DNA of 54,837 nucleotides from a virus: the IMG/VR virus record IMGVR_UViG_3300018059_000014, positions 1-54,837 of that record; one strand, given 5' to 3'. How positions within the stretch are numbered: position 1 is the first letter of the stretch; every line of letters starts with the position of its first letter. The translations under genes and the position numbers were made by a program. Shown piece by piece: positions 40,072-47,734 of the stretch. Under the pieces are notes generated by a model that searched no databases, had not been told where the DNA came from, and saw only the letters and a program-made list of their open reading frames with translations.

Positions 40072-40902
40072 ATGGCCCGCTTTGCTCCTGTAGTGCCAAT
40101 CCAGATCGCCCGTGAGCTACAGAAGGGGCCCAAGGACTATCTCGGCCGTTATCATCTCTTGCTGGCACATGATATCCTCGAGAAGCCGGATGAGTACCGT
40201 GAGGTCTACAACAAAGTGCGTGAGGACTACGAGGATTCGTTCATCATCCTGGACAACTCGATCGTCGAGCTTGGGCACCCACTCGATCTGGATGATCTTC
40301 TGGCCGCAGCAAATATCGTCCCTCCTGACTGCATTGTGATCCCAGATGCGATGGGTGATGGAGCCGGAACAAGGGAGATGGCCAAAACGTTCGTACGCGA
40401 GTATTGCCGATACTTTCAGTCCAAACAGCAGTTCGCCGACGAGGTACCTGCCTTGCTTGGTGTACTGCAAGGATCGAATGTCGATGACGCGATGGAGACC
40501 ACCGCGGTGATGTATTCCCTCCCGATGGTGGACTACGTATCTGTTCCTAGGATCTTCGCCAACGAGAATGGGTCTCGCATGCCAGTGTTGCACGAACTCA
40601 TCCGGCGCGACACCTACAAGCTCTTCAAAGGGGTTCACCTCCTCGGGTTCTCGAACAATATCCTCGATGATGTGGCTTGCGCCCGGATGCAGATCGTCAA
40701 AGGGATCGACTCCGCAGTTCCGATTCGTGCGGGTTTGGCTACGATGGAAGTCCGCGACGCTATGTGGGCCTACAACTGGTCCAGCGAGTTAGGACCAAGA
40801 GGAAAGTTCTGGGACATCCCGATAGAAGAGGTTCTTCAGCCTGAGAGACTTGCCTGTATCCGGGAAAATCTCGATCAATATCGGAGGTGGATCCAGGAGT
40901 AG
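40072..40902 (+). CDS. dpdA: DNA 7-deazaguanine transglycosylase (DpdA-like)
   Basis: A 276-residue member of the phage DpdA branch of tRNA-guanine transglycosylases, which swaps guanine in DNA for a 7-deazaguanine such as preQ0. Recognisable motifs in order: RYHLLLAHDIL, FIILDNSIVELG, IVIPDAMGDG, LLGVLQGSN, YVSVPRIF, GVHLLGFSNNILDD and VKGIDSAVPIRAG. The last motif, with Asp and Ser, is characteristic of phage DpdA proteins. It lacks the zinc-binding tail of bacterial Tgt. It lies just after the preQ0 operon but behind its own promoter-like site, and is followed eight bases later by the polymerase gene. Confidence 0.88.
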   Translation: MARFAPVVPIQIARELQKGPKDYLGRYHLLLAHDILEKPDEYREVYNKVREDYEDSFIILDNSIVELGHPLDLDDLLAAANIVPPDCIVIPDAMGDGAGTREMAKTFVREYCRYFQSKQQFADEVPALLGVLQGSNVDDAMETTAVMYSLPMVDYVSVPRIFANENGSRMPVLHELIRRDTYKLFKGVHLLGFSNNILDDVACARMQIVKGIDSAVPIRAGLATMEVRDAMWAYNWSSELGPRGKFWDIPIEEVLQPERLACIRENLDQYRRWIQE

Positions 40903-40910
40903 GAGTAGCT

Positions 40911-43364
40911 ATGTTGTTCAAGCGACTCCTCCCTACTCCTGATAAGAAGTTCTCGCCTGAGCCTTGTCCGATGTGTCCCCTCAGTGGTAGTCGACGGGTA
41001 GGTGCTCGTGGGACAATAGATTCTCCCCTTGTCATCATTTTGGAGGCTCCAGGGACTGAGGAGTTGAAGTATGGTGCTCCTATTTGTGGTCCATCTGGGG
41101 ATCTCCTAGACAAAACTGTTCCAGAAGGGTATGACTTTGATGACGCATATATCATCAATGCCATGCAGTGTCGCCCTCCTAAGACGGACGATACACTTCG
41201 GGATAAGGACTTCAAGGCTAGAGCCTGTGCTGCTTGTCGCTCAAGAGTTCTCGCGCAGGTCTTTGCTTATCCTCGTCGGTGTGTACTGGCGATGGGTGCC
41301 TACTCCAACATTTCTCTCACGGGCGACTATGGCTATAAGATCACGCAGAAACGTGGGCAGCTCTATACCATTAAGGATCCTGATTCCGGCCAAGAAGCTG
41401 TTGTCGTACCAACAGTTCATCCTGCGTTCCTTCTTAGAGGATCCGGCAATCCTAAGGTCTTCAAGGATGATATCACTCTGGCAATGTCGATTGCCTACGA
41501 TAACCATCCCGTGCAAGTCAGGACGTATAAGTGGGAAGAGCCGCATAATATTGTCCTCCGCGAACTCGAGGATCTCGTGGCGTACACACGCAAAGTTAAG
41601 GGCCTACTTGAAAAGGGTAAGGATGAGGGGGTAGTTGTAGCAGCGGACATTGAGACCTCCGGCTTCAATCCGAAGGTTGACTATATTCTTGGGATCGGGT
41701 TCTACTTTGATGATCCGTCGGATACGGCAGCTATCGTTCCCAAGGAAGCCCTTCTGGATCAAGCCTATTGCTATTACCTCCGTCGACTGCTGTTGATACC
41801 CGGAGTCCGCTGGGTATGGCAGTTCGGGAAGTTCGACGAGAAGTTCTTGCACGAAGAGAAGTTGCTTCGCCCAGAGGAGAGTATCAACACGGAAGATACT
41901 GGGTTGTTGTCCTATGCCCTCTCCGAGGCTACGAAGGATCACGACCTAGACGAGCAAGCTAAGAACGACCTCGGCATTCCCGAGCACAAAGGGATGCTCA
42001 AGAAGTGGGCCCCGAAGAAGACCGATTCATATGCTGCAGTACCAGAGCCTGTTCTCTTCGACTACCTCGCCAAGGACCTAAAGAAGACTCTTCTCGTCTA
42101 TATGCACAAACGTCCCCAGGTTAAGGCAGATGCAAACCTGGAGAAGCTCTATACTCGAACCTTGATACCAGCTAGCCATCTCCTGGCACAGATTGAAGGT
42201 TACGGTATTGAGGTCGACTGGGAGTACGTAAAGCTCAACCGTTTGGAACTAGAAGCCGAGCTTGTTGGGCTTGAGGTAAAGCTCCAGGAGTTAGTCGGAC
42301 GTCATATAAACCCCAATTCGCCAGATGAAGTCTCTACCCTGCTATATGACGAGTATGGACTGAAGATCAAGGGGAGGAGACCACAAGATACCACCAAGGA
42401 AACGTTCGAGAAGCTCCCCGCACATCCAGCGGTAAAGCTCATTAGACAGTATCGTTCCACGACTAAGATGCTCTCGACCTATGTGAAAGGGGTCGAGAAG
42501 CACGCCGTCGGGAATCGCATTCACACCTCGTTTAAGCTCCATGCTACGACTACAGGTCGATTGTCGTCGTCTGAACCGAACATCCAAAATATCCCTCGTG
42601 AAGGTCGTTACCGGCGGATGTATTGTGCCCGTCCAGGTTATATTCTACTGGAGGCCGACTATAACTCCGCCGAACTACGAATGCTCGCCGCCCTCTCAGG
42701 AGACGAGTTCCTAACCGGAGTATTCCTTGACGACAAACGCAATCTGCACGATGAAGTCTCCGTCGCGATGTATGGTCAAGGGTTCACCGTTGACCAGCGA
42801 ATACGTGCTAAGGCAATTAACTTCGGTATCCCGTACGGTCGAGAAGCGTTCTCAATCGCAGAAGAGTTTGATATACCTACTCCTGAGGCTCAGAGGCTTA
42901 TCGACGCATGGTTCGAGCGTGCGCCTCAGGCTGCCCAATTCCTCAAGAGGTGCCGGCGTGCTCCGCTTGAAGGGCGTACCCTCATTACGGTATTTGGTCG
43001 CAAACGTCGACCGGGAGTAGTATCCGCCGAACGCATGCATGGGCTGCAGAACGAGTTCGCCAACTTCCATGAGCAGAGTCCAATCTCGGACTTCACCTTG
43101 CACACAGGGATGGAAGCTCTACCGCTCATCAAGCAGTATGACGCACACTTTGTCAATCTTGTCCACGACTCGACTGTGGCCGAGGTGCCAAATGACCCTT
43201 CAGTCATATGTAAAGTGGCGGACATCATCAAAGAGGTGCAGGAAGAAGTACCAACGAGGTGGATTACTACTCCGATCCGTTTCAAGGTGGATTTGAAGGT
43301 TGGCACTCACTGGGGACAGGCTCAGAGCTATGAGAAGTGGCTCGAAAGGGTGAGTGCGTCTTAA
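40911..43364 (+). CDS. Uracil-DNA glycosylase / family A DNA polymerase fusion
   Basis: An 817-residue protein; ATG 40911 with AGGAG upstream is preferred to GTG 40887. Residues 1-190 are a family 4-type UDG: LEAPGTEE near 44-51, VVVPTVHPAFLLR near 165, and Cys19, Cys22, Cys87, Cys106 spaced as for its iron-sulphur cluster. The 3'-5' exonuclease begins at VVVAADIETSGFNP near 240. The polymerase has TGRLSSSEPNIQNIP, motif A LEADYNSAELRMLAAL, motif B RIRAKAINFGIPYG and motif C LVHDSTVAEVP (HDS rather than HDE). It should replicate the phage genome. Similar fusions are known in SPO1-like phages. Confidence 0.92.
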   Translation: MLFKRLLPTPDKKFSPEPCPMCPLSGSRRVGARGTIDSPLVIILEAPGTEELKYGAPICGPSGDLLDKTVPEGYDFDDAYIINAMQCRPPKTDDTLRDKDFKARACAACRSRVLAQVFAYPRRCVLAMGAYSNISLTGDYGYKITQKRGQLYTIKDPDSGQEAVVVPTVHPAFLLRGSGNPKVFKDDITLAMSIAYDNHPVQVRTYKWEEPHNIVLRELEDLVAYTRKVKGLLEKGKDEGVVVAADIETSGFNPKVDYILGIGFYFDDPSDTAAIVPKEALLDQAYCYYLRRLLLIPGVRWVWQFGKFDEKFLHEEKLLRPEESINTEDTGLLSYALSEATKDHDLDEQAKNDLGIPEHKGMLKKWAPKKTDSYAAVPEPVLFDYLAKDLKKTLLVYMHKRPQVKADANLEKLYTRTLIPASHLLAQIEGYGIEVDWEYVKLNRLELEAELVGLEVKLQELVGRHINPNSPDEVSTLLYDEYGLKIKGRRPQDTTKETFEKLPAHPAVKLIRQYRSTTKMLSTYVKGVEKHAVGNRIHTSFKLHATTTGRLSSSEPNIQNIPREGRYRRMYCARPGYILLEADYNSAELRMLAALSGDEFLTGVFLDDKRNLHDEVSVAMYGQGFTVDQRIRAKAINFGIPYGREAFSIAEEFDIPTPEAQRLIDAWFERAPQAAQFLKRCRRAPLEGRTLITVFGRKRRPGVVSAERMHGLQNEFANFHEQSPISDFTLHTGMEALPLIKQYDAHFVNLVHDSTVAEVPNDPSVICKVADIIKEVQEEVPTRWITTPIRFKVDLKVGTHWGQAQSYEKWLERVSAS

Positions 43365-43382
43365 CGTACCAGAAGAGGCAAC

Positions 43383-43607
43383 ATGGATAAGCTACTGCAG
43401 GTATACTTTAGAGTGTCGAGGTGCTGGAACGATCCTTCGCTGGCCATTAAGGAGAAGATGACGGTCGAGAAGGCCCTCAAGCTCTTACGCCGTATCCGGG
43501 AAATAGCCCTCCGAACACCCGGTGGTGCTCCTTTGGCAAAGAGGGCTAATAAGCTGACACGGGAGATCGTCGAGAGGCAAGTGGACTCCGAGATGTCGGT
43601 GGGCTGA
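43383..43607 (+). CDS. Small helical protein, unknown, 74 aa
   Basis: A 74-residue protein with AGAAGAGG ahead of ATG 43383, 18 bases after the polymerase stop. It is basic and helical (DKLLQVYFRVSRCWNDPS, then EKALKLLRRIREIALR and LAKRANKLTREIVERQ). No family recognised. It may accompany the polymerase in the same transcript; the next promoter lies directly after it. Confidence 0.65.
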   Translation: MDKLLQVYFRVSRCWNDPSLAIKEKMTVEKALKLLRRIREIALRTPGGAPLAKRANKLTREIVERQVDSEMSVG

Positions 43608-43625
43608 GCGACGCTTATTTGACTC

Positions 43626-43655
43626 TTGCAAACCATCGCTGTGGTGCTATATAAT
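43626..43655 (+). promoter_or_regulatory. Predicted promoter for the ligase block
   Basis: TTGCAA at 43626-43631, an 18-base spacer and TATAAT at 43650-43655, then AGGGTATG. A second TTGACT lies seven bases upstream at 43619-43624, a spacing shared with the promoter at 48069. The first gene downstream starts at 43681. Confidence 0.77.
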
Positions 43656-43680
43656 AGGGTATGCTGATGAAAGGGACTCT

Positions 43681-43929
43681 ATGAAGAGTTGGCCGCATCC
43701 AGTAGGAAGCCATAACATACATGCCATTCTTCGGGCCGTACGGAACGAGGTCTGGCAGAGATTCCGTCTGTCAATCAAGGGCACATCGACAGAGGTCAAG
43801 TTGGAGCGACTGGATAGCTATCGTCTGGCCTATCCAGATGATCTTGACACTCGGGTTTGTATTGACAACTACATCAACGCTCTCCGTCGGGGTGGTCAAT
43901 TGGACCTCAATAACAACGTGCAAAGGTGA
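43681..43929 (+). CDS. Hypothetical protein, 82 aa
   Basis: An 82-residue protein with AAGGGA ahead of ATG 43681, first gene behind the promoter at 43626. Text: AILRAVRNEVWQRFRLSIKG, then ERLDSYRLAYPDDLD and IDNYINALRRGGQLDL. It reads as three helices, basic in the first half. No family recognised. The ligase gene follows after six bases. Confidence 0.7.
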   Translation: MKSWPHPVGSHNIHAILRAVRNEVWQRFRLSIKGTSTEVKLERLDSYRLAYPDDLDTRVCIDNYINALRRGGQLDLNNNVQR

Positions 43930-43935
43930 CTGCTA

Positions 43936-44850
43936 GTGACCGACAAGCCTTTTAGAGTGCTGCTTGCTGCGGAGACTCCTGAGGATCTTCGGGCGTTCGA
44001 GCCCCATTATCCCTGCTTCGTATCGGACAAGATTGACGGTATACGAGGTCATAGGCGAAGTGAGTCTGTGATGAGTCGGACGATGACCCGTATCCCTTCG
44101 GCCTATGTCCAGAGGATGTTCGGCCAGGAGGAGTACGAGGGGTTCGATGGTGAGCTATTAGTACCGAAGCAGCACGGTCCAACGATCTACCACGACACCT
44201 TCTCAGCTGTCATGACGCATGGCTCTGAGGAGCCTGTGTGTTGGCATGTCTTCGATCACACTCGTATCGACTTACCGTACGAGAAGAGGTACGAGTACCT
44301 CCTGAAGTTTGCTCACAACCACGCAGGTTATCTAGGACCTGAAGTTCTACTCGTTAATCAGGTACTTGTCAGGAATCTAGATGATGTACTGGAGTACGAG
44401 AAACAGGCGCTCGATAGTGGACACGAAGGCGTTATTCTTAGGCGTTTGGATGCTCCGTACAAACAGAATAGGTCAACGATCAAGCAGGGCTACTTGATGA
44501 AGCTGGCTCGATGGTTGACTTCAGAGGCCGTAATTGTTGGCTTCGAGGAGATGATGCACAATGACAACGTCGCCACAACAGATGCGAGGGGCTTCACGAA
44601 GCGGTCCTCGCATCAGGCCGGTCTGCGTCCGTCAGGAATGCTCGGCGCGTTCATTGTCGAGCATCCTGACTATGCGGGACCTTTCCGTCTCTCAGGGGAG
44701 ATGGATCATGCATTCCGCAAGCATGCCTTCGACAACTTCGAGACCCACTACAAAGGGAAGCTAGCCACCTTCAAGTACAAGCCATATGGAACGAAGGATG
44801 CTCCTCGCCAACCAATCTTCAAAGGACTACGTTCACCGGAGGATATGTGA
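43936..44850 (+). CDS. ATP-dependent DNA ligase
   Basis: A 304-residue ligase starting at GTG 43936. Motif I SDKIDGIRG gives Lys32 as the adenylated lysine; motif III is EGFDGELLVP; motif IV is SGHEGVILRR; motif V is GYLMKLARW. A C-terminal OB-type domain (RPSGMLGAFIVEHPD, FKYKPYGTKD) follows. It should seal nicks after replication and repair. It is a compact ligase like those of T7-type and other small phages. The stop codon overlaps the GTG of the next small gene. Confidence 0.9.
   Translation: MTDKPFRVLLAAETPEDLRAFEPHYPCFVSDKIDGIRGHRRSESVMSRTMTRIPSAYVQRMFGQEEYEGFDGELLVPKQHGPTIYHDTFSAVMTHGSEEPVCWHVFDHTRIDLPYEKRYEYLLKFAHNHAGYLGPEVLLVNQVLVRNLDDVLEYEKQALDSGHEGVILRRLDAPYKQNRSTIKQGYLMKLARWLTSEAVIVGFEEMMHNDNVATTDARGFTKRSSHQAGLRPSGMLGAFIVEHPDYAGPFRLSGEMDHAFRKHAFDNFETHYKGKLATFKYKPYGTKDAPRQPIFKGLRSPEDM
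44838..44850 (+). repeat. Direct repeat GGAGGATATGTGA, copy 1
   Basis: Thirteen bases combining a ribosome site, the stop TGA of the ligase gene and the GTG start of the next gene. An exact copy lies at 45068-45080 with the same relation to the gene at 45077. The pair looks like a duplicated translation-coupling junction. Confidence 0.7.
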
Positions 44851-45026
44851 TCGTTTGTAATATGTCAGCTTACGCTGGTCCAGTCGATCACAACAGGTTT
44901 GCTGTCGGTAACCGAGTACGGCACCTGAAGTTCTCCATGACGAACATTAAAGCCGGAACACTAGGAACTATCGTCGAACCCGGTACAGTATTTAGGAGTG
45001 GTCACAAACGCTATCTGGTCAAGTAG
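44847..45026 (+). CDS. Small SH3/KOW-like protein, 59 aa
   Basis: A 59-residue frame from GTG 44847 to TAG 45024-45026. The text VGNRVRHLKFSMTNIKAGTL followed by GTIVEPGTVFRSGHKRYLVK matches a small phage protein type with a KOW/SH3-like barrel (GxxVR...N.K.GT.GTIV...Y.V). GGAGGA lies only three bases before the GTG, so translation is probably coupled to the ligase gene. ATG 44862 is a second choice. Function unknown. Confidence 0.62.
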   Translation: MIVCNMSAYAGPVDHNRFAVGNRVRHLKFSMTNIKAGTLGTIVEPGTVFRSGHKRYLVK

Positions 45027-45067
45027 GAGGACCACGCCGAAATGAGGTGGACTCGTGAGGACGTAAT

Positions 45068-45080
45068 GGAGGATATGTGA
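45068..45080 (+). repeat. Direct repeat GGAGGATATGTGA, copy 2
   Basis: An exact copy of the junction at 44838-44850. The gap 45027-45076 in between holds a 12-codon mini-frame starting at ATG 45042 and stopping at TGA 45078-45080. This would feed ribosomes into the GTG at 45077 just as the ligase gene does for the first copy. Confidence 0.7.
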
Positions 45081-45337
45081 GCTCACAGCGAGATCCTCTT
45101 ATCCTTAAGTTCCGGTGGGACTATAGTACGCCTCCTAAGAAGGTCTCGATAGAAGATGCCGTCGAGCGCACCATTGATGGTCCTGGTTTCGAGGAGTCAG
45201 GTGAACTGGAGGGTCTGAGGTACAAATTGGACGACGCAACCAGGTTTCTGGCAAGTCTAACCGTGACTTTGTATAAGTCAGGTAAGCTTACTGACCAAGA
45301 GATTCTTGATCTACTGGATAGCTTCGAGAGGTACTAG
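45077..45337 (+). CDS. Hypothetical protein, 86 aa
   Basis: An 86-residue protein from GTG 45077. It is acidic, with ILKFRWDYSTPPKKVSIEDA then helical ELEGLRYKLDDATRFLASLT and KLTDQEILDLLDSFERY. No family recognised. The start lies in the repeated GGAGGATATGTGA junction, and the next gene begins two bases after its stop. Confidence 0.68.
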   Translation: MSSQRDPLILKFRWDYSTPPKKVSIEDAVERTIDGPGFEESGELEGLRYKLDDATRFLASLTVTLYKSGKLTDQEILDLLDSFERY

Positions 45338-45339
45338 TA

Positions 45340-45771
45340 ATGCGCACCAAGATTCTCGTTCCAGGACACCTTTATAGGGTGCCGTATCTTGAGCACTCTG
45401 GATATCTGCTTGTTCGGTTCATCCGTCGATCGTCGGATATGGTGTCTCATCCACTCGAGTGGTCTGGTATCAACACTCAGGAACTCATCCGAGTATTGAT
45501 CGATAGGACGGAGTACCTCAATGCTCTAGGACCATGCGAAGAGTCCGAGAACGCTATCTACTGGCTTACAATGGCCTTGTACGAGTATGAAGCTAGAGCC
45601 TGGAGGCGGAAGCAGCAGAAGTTGAACAAACGGGCCGACGCTCAGGCAGATGTCGATAGGGTTAACTCTACAAGGGAGTTCTATCGAGATGTACCTTTCA
45701 CACCGCAGGAGATTCTTGACATGCGTGTAGGTCCCGATGGACATGTAATCATAGAGGGAAACCATGGGTAA
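45340..45771 (+). CDS. Hypothetical protein, 143 aa
   Basis: A 143-residue protein from ATG 45340. The N-terminal third is beta-like (ILVPGHLYRVPYLEHSGYLL, with a LVRFIRRS strand). The middle is helical (EYLNALGPCEESENAIYWLT, ALYEYEARAWRRKQQKLNKR). The C terminus, FTPQEILDMRVGPDGHVIIE, is a further small module. No family recognised. It overlaps the next gene by eight bases, at the left border of the GC-rich mosaic block. Confidence 0.68.
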   Translation: MRTKILVPGHLYRVPYLEHSGYLLVRFIRRSSDMVSHPLEWSGINTQELIRVLIDRTEYLNALGPCEESENAIYWLTMALYEYEARAWRRKQQKLNKRADAQADVDRVNSTREFYRDVPFTPQEILDMRVGPDGHVIIEGNHG

Positions 45772-46387
45772 TCTGCGTGGTAAGGTAGTGGAGATATATC
45801 GCACGCCAACCATGATCGGCGTGTTGGTGAACGGTACAGCATACGACCCAGCAACCTTAATCGGTGCGCTTGCCATTGAACTGCATGCGCTGCGGTCTGC
45901 CCCCGCGAACGCTCGGGCGGTGGCAGAGAAGTGCGCGTGGCTGTGCGGCGAACTTGACGGCGGGGAGCCTGACCGCGACGAAGCAATCCGCGAGTGCATG
46001 GCGACGATCCGCGCCTACGCCGCCACCCTGCCGGACGCGCCGCAGCCTGCGACACAGCGGAGCAAGGCCGCGCACCACGCTGCGCATGGGCTGACTGCGG
46101 CCATGATCGACGCTCACTACCCAATCAGCCAGCACCAGCCGGACGAGTGCGAAATGTGCCACGCGCTCCATGAAATTGCGAAGGAGGCCATCGAAGCGTC
46201 CCTCTCGGAGACCGCGCCCAGCGGTACGGCGAAGGTGGAGGGGTGGAAGCTGGTGCGGGATTTCCCCACCGCCGAGCAACAGATCGCAGGAGTGAAGGCG
46301 GCAGGCGGAACACTTGCTGAGGGCTTTATCGTCGGCATCTACCGCGCCATGCTCGCCGTCGCACCTTTGCCAAAGGAAAGCGCATGA
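45764..46387 (+). CDS. Mosaic protein with GC-rich body, 207 aa
   Basis: A 207-residue protein from ATG 45764. The first ~30 residues (GKVVEIYRTPTMIGVLVNGT) have base use like the surrounding phage. From about 45850 the DNA turns strongly GC-rich and the protein reads VAEKCAWLCGELDGG, RDEAIRECMATIRAYAATLP, then ECMCHAL-like Cys/His and a final GFIVGIYRAMLAVAP. The YRAMLAVAP ending recurs in small proteins of phages of GC-rich hosts. The gene appears to be a junction between native and acquired sequence. Function unknown. Confidence 0.65.
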   Translation: MGNLRGKVVEIYRTPTMIGVLVNGTAYDPATLIGALAIELHALRSAPANARAVAEKCAWLCGELDGGEPDRDEAIRECMATIRAYAATLPDAPQPATQRSKAAHHAAHGLTAAMIDAHYPISQHQPDECEMCHALHEIAKEAIEASLSETAPSGTAKVEGWKLVRDFPTAEQQIAGVKAAGGTLAEGFIVGIYRAMLAVAPLPKESA

Positions 46388-46581
46388 AAGCTCTTACTTG
46401 GAATGACTTGGCTAATCTCTATGATGCCAAACATAGTGGACGGCCCGCAAGAACTTTGCCAATGGACAAAGTATTTGAGTGGGCTGAGAAACAAACGGAT
46501 AAGTTCATTGTATCTGAAGATGGCTCAATCAGTTTGTTACCTGCGCCTTCGCAGTCTGGCAACTCGCGCGAAGGAGGCTGA
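46384..46581 (+). CDS. Small hypothetical protein in mosaic block, 65 aa
   Basis: A 65-residue protein with AAAGGA ahead of ATG 46384, overlapping the previous stop (ATGA). Unlike its flanks it is AT-rich at third positions. Text: LTWNDLANLYDAKHSG, then TLPMDKVFEWAEKQTDKFIV and EDGSISLLPA. It resembles small DUF-type phage proteins with an NLYD...W motif. Function unknown. The different base use marks it as a separate piece of the mosaic. Confidence 0.65.
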   Translation: MKALTWNDLANLYDAKHSGRPARTLPMDKVFEWAEKQTDKFIVSEDGSISLLPAPSQSGNSREGG

Positions 46582-46582
46582 C

Positions 46583-46774
46583 GTGGCACCAGGACCAGGA
46601 TACGGCAGTTGCCTCCGCGTGGTGGAAACCAAGCCTGGCATGGGAACAGGTGAATCTCGATACCGCACGGCAGACGGTCGCTGGTGGCGTGAATGTCCGG
46701 CGACCGTGACCGACAGTACGCTCGGCCAAGAAGTCCGCTACCTGCACGGAGATCACCTATGCAATCGCCCATGA
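46583..46774 (+). CDS. Small hypothetical protein, 63 aa
   Basis: A 63-residue protein from GTG 46583 with a strong AAGGAGG five bases upstream. The same frame is open to 46403 but the ribosome site fixes the start here. Text: PGYGSCLRVVETKPGMGTGE then YRTADGRWWRECPATVTDS. No family recognised. It is in the GC-rich block and overlaps the next gene by 16 bases. Confidence 0.6.
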   Translation: MAPGPGYGSCLRVVETKPGMGTGESRYRTADGRWWRECPATVTDSTLGQEVRYLHGDHLCNRP

Positions 46775-47526
46775 AACCTTCGCGCGAGTCCTCCAACAGC
46801 GAATCCCCCGAGCGCAGGCTGCTGCGGGTGGAGGATGCGTTGCGCCATATTCTTTGGATCAAGGAATGCGGCATCGACGGCAAGGATGAGCATGGCGTCT
46901 TTCGCAACTGGCCGGAGTCCGAACGCGACGCCATGTACCGCATAGCTAAAGAGGCTCTCCTCGCGCAGCCGGAGGGACAGAACAATGCAGCGGGGCAGGC
47001 AGGACGGGCCGAGGAAGGCTCACTGAACATTAAAGGCGTCGGCAAAGGTGAGCGCCTGCCTGTCCCCGCTGCGCCCGGAGAGAAGGACGGCGAAGGGCTG
47101 GTGGCACGGCTGCGGAAGAAATGCAGCCCAACCCCTAACCAACCTTTGCTTGACGGAATCGTGATGCTCATCAACAAGATGGGCGACGAAGCAGCCGACC
47201 GCATCGAGCAACTTGAGCGGGAGTTGGCGGAGGCGAACGAGCAGCGAGTGATGTGGCACCAGCGATGGAGCGAACACGAAGCTGCGCTCTCGCTGCGGTC
47301 CGCAAGAGGGGGAGCCCAAGAAGGTTTGCACTTATGGGTCCCGGCGGAGATATGCCGCGGAGACGAGCTCTGTTTGGCGAATATGCCCCGGGATCGGTAC
47401 GTTTACGTCGCCCGAGGTTCTGAGATGTTCCGCTTTACGCTACCTGAGTTGCCGCCTCCTGATCCTACTGTAGGAACGGGCACGAAGAGTATCGACCGTA
47501 TGTTACCTAACAAGGGGGCGAAGTGA
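46759..47526 (+). CDS. Chimeric protein, GC-rich N-part and phage-like C-part
   Basis: A 255-residue protein; ATG 46759 has GGAG seven bases upstream. Residues 1-~190 are GC-rich in codon use and helical: RLLRVEDALRHILWIKECG, RIAKEALLAQPEG, then DRIEQLERELAEANEQRVMW (coiled coil). From ~47320 both base use and protein character change: HLWVPAEICRGDELCLANMP, RDRYVYVARGSEMFRF and a Pro-rich end look native to this phage. The gene marks the right border of the mosaic block. Function unknown. Confidence 0.62.
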   Translation: MQSPMKPSRESSNSESPERRLLRVEDALRHILWIKECGIDGKDEHGVFRNWPESERDAMYRIAKEALLAQPEGQNNAAGQAGRAEEGSLNIKGVGKGERLPVPAAPGEKDGEGLVARLRKKCSPTPNQPLLDGIVMLINKMGDEAADRIEQLERELAEANEQRVMWHQRWSEHEAALSLRSARGGAQEGLHLWVPAEICRGDELCLANMPRDRYVYVARGSEMFRFTLPELPPPDPTVGTGTKSIDRMLPNKGAK

Positions 47527-47714
47527 AAGAGACATGTACTACGTGTGGGTTCCTACGTACGGATCCAAAGGGTATGGTTTGTATCCGTTTTCCGCCGACA
47601 CTTGTGATAATGCGCACCCCGGAGGGGAAGCCCGCAGCCCAAGGTGGCTTTCCGCCTACAATGCCCGAGTGGGTCTGTGGTGAGCACAAACCCGTTATTA
47701 TTGTACCGCGCTAG
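47523..47714 (+). CDS. Small Cys-rich, zinc-ribbon-like protein
   Basis: A 63-residue protein from GTG 47523, overlapping the previous stop. Cys residues in KETCTTCGFL, KGMVCIRFPP and EWVCGEHK give a CxxC...C...C set likely to bind one zinc. The pattern RFPPTLVIM and FPPTMPEWVCGEH is common in small proteins of many phages. Function unknown. Confidence 0.72.
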   Translation: MKETCTTCGFLRTDPKGMVCIRFPPTLVIMRTPEGKPAAQGGFPPTMPEWVCGEHKPVIIVPR

Positions 47715-47734
47715 TTGACTATAGGAGAAGTAAT

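Noticed and set aside
43619-43655. TTGACT at 43619 as the -35 of the ligase promoter
   Set aside because: The spacer to TATAAT would be 25 bases; TTGCAA at 43626 gives the same 18-base spacer as the other sites.
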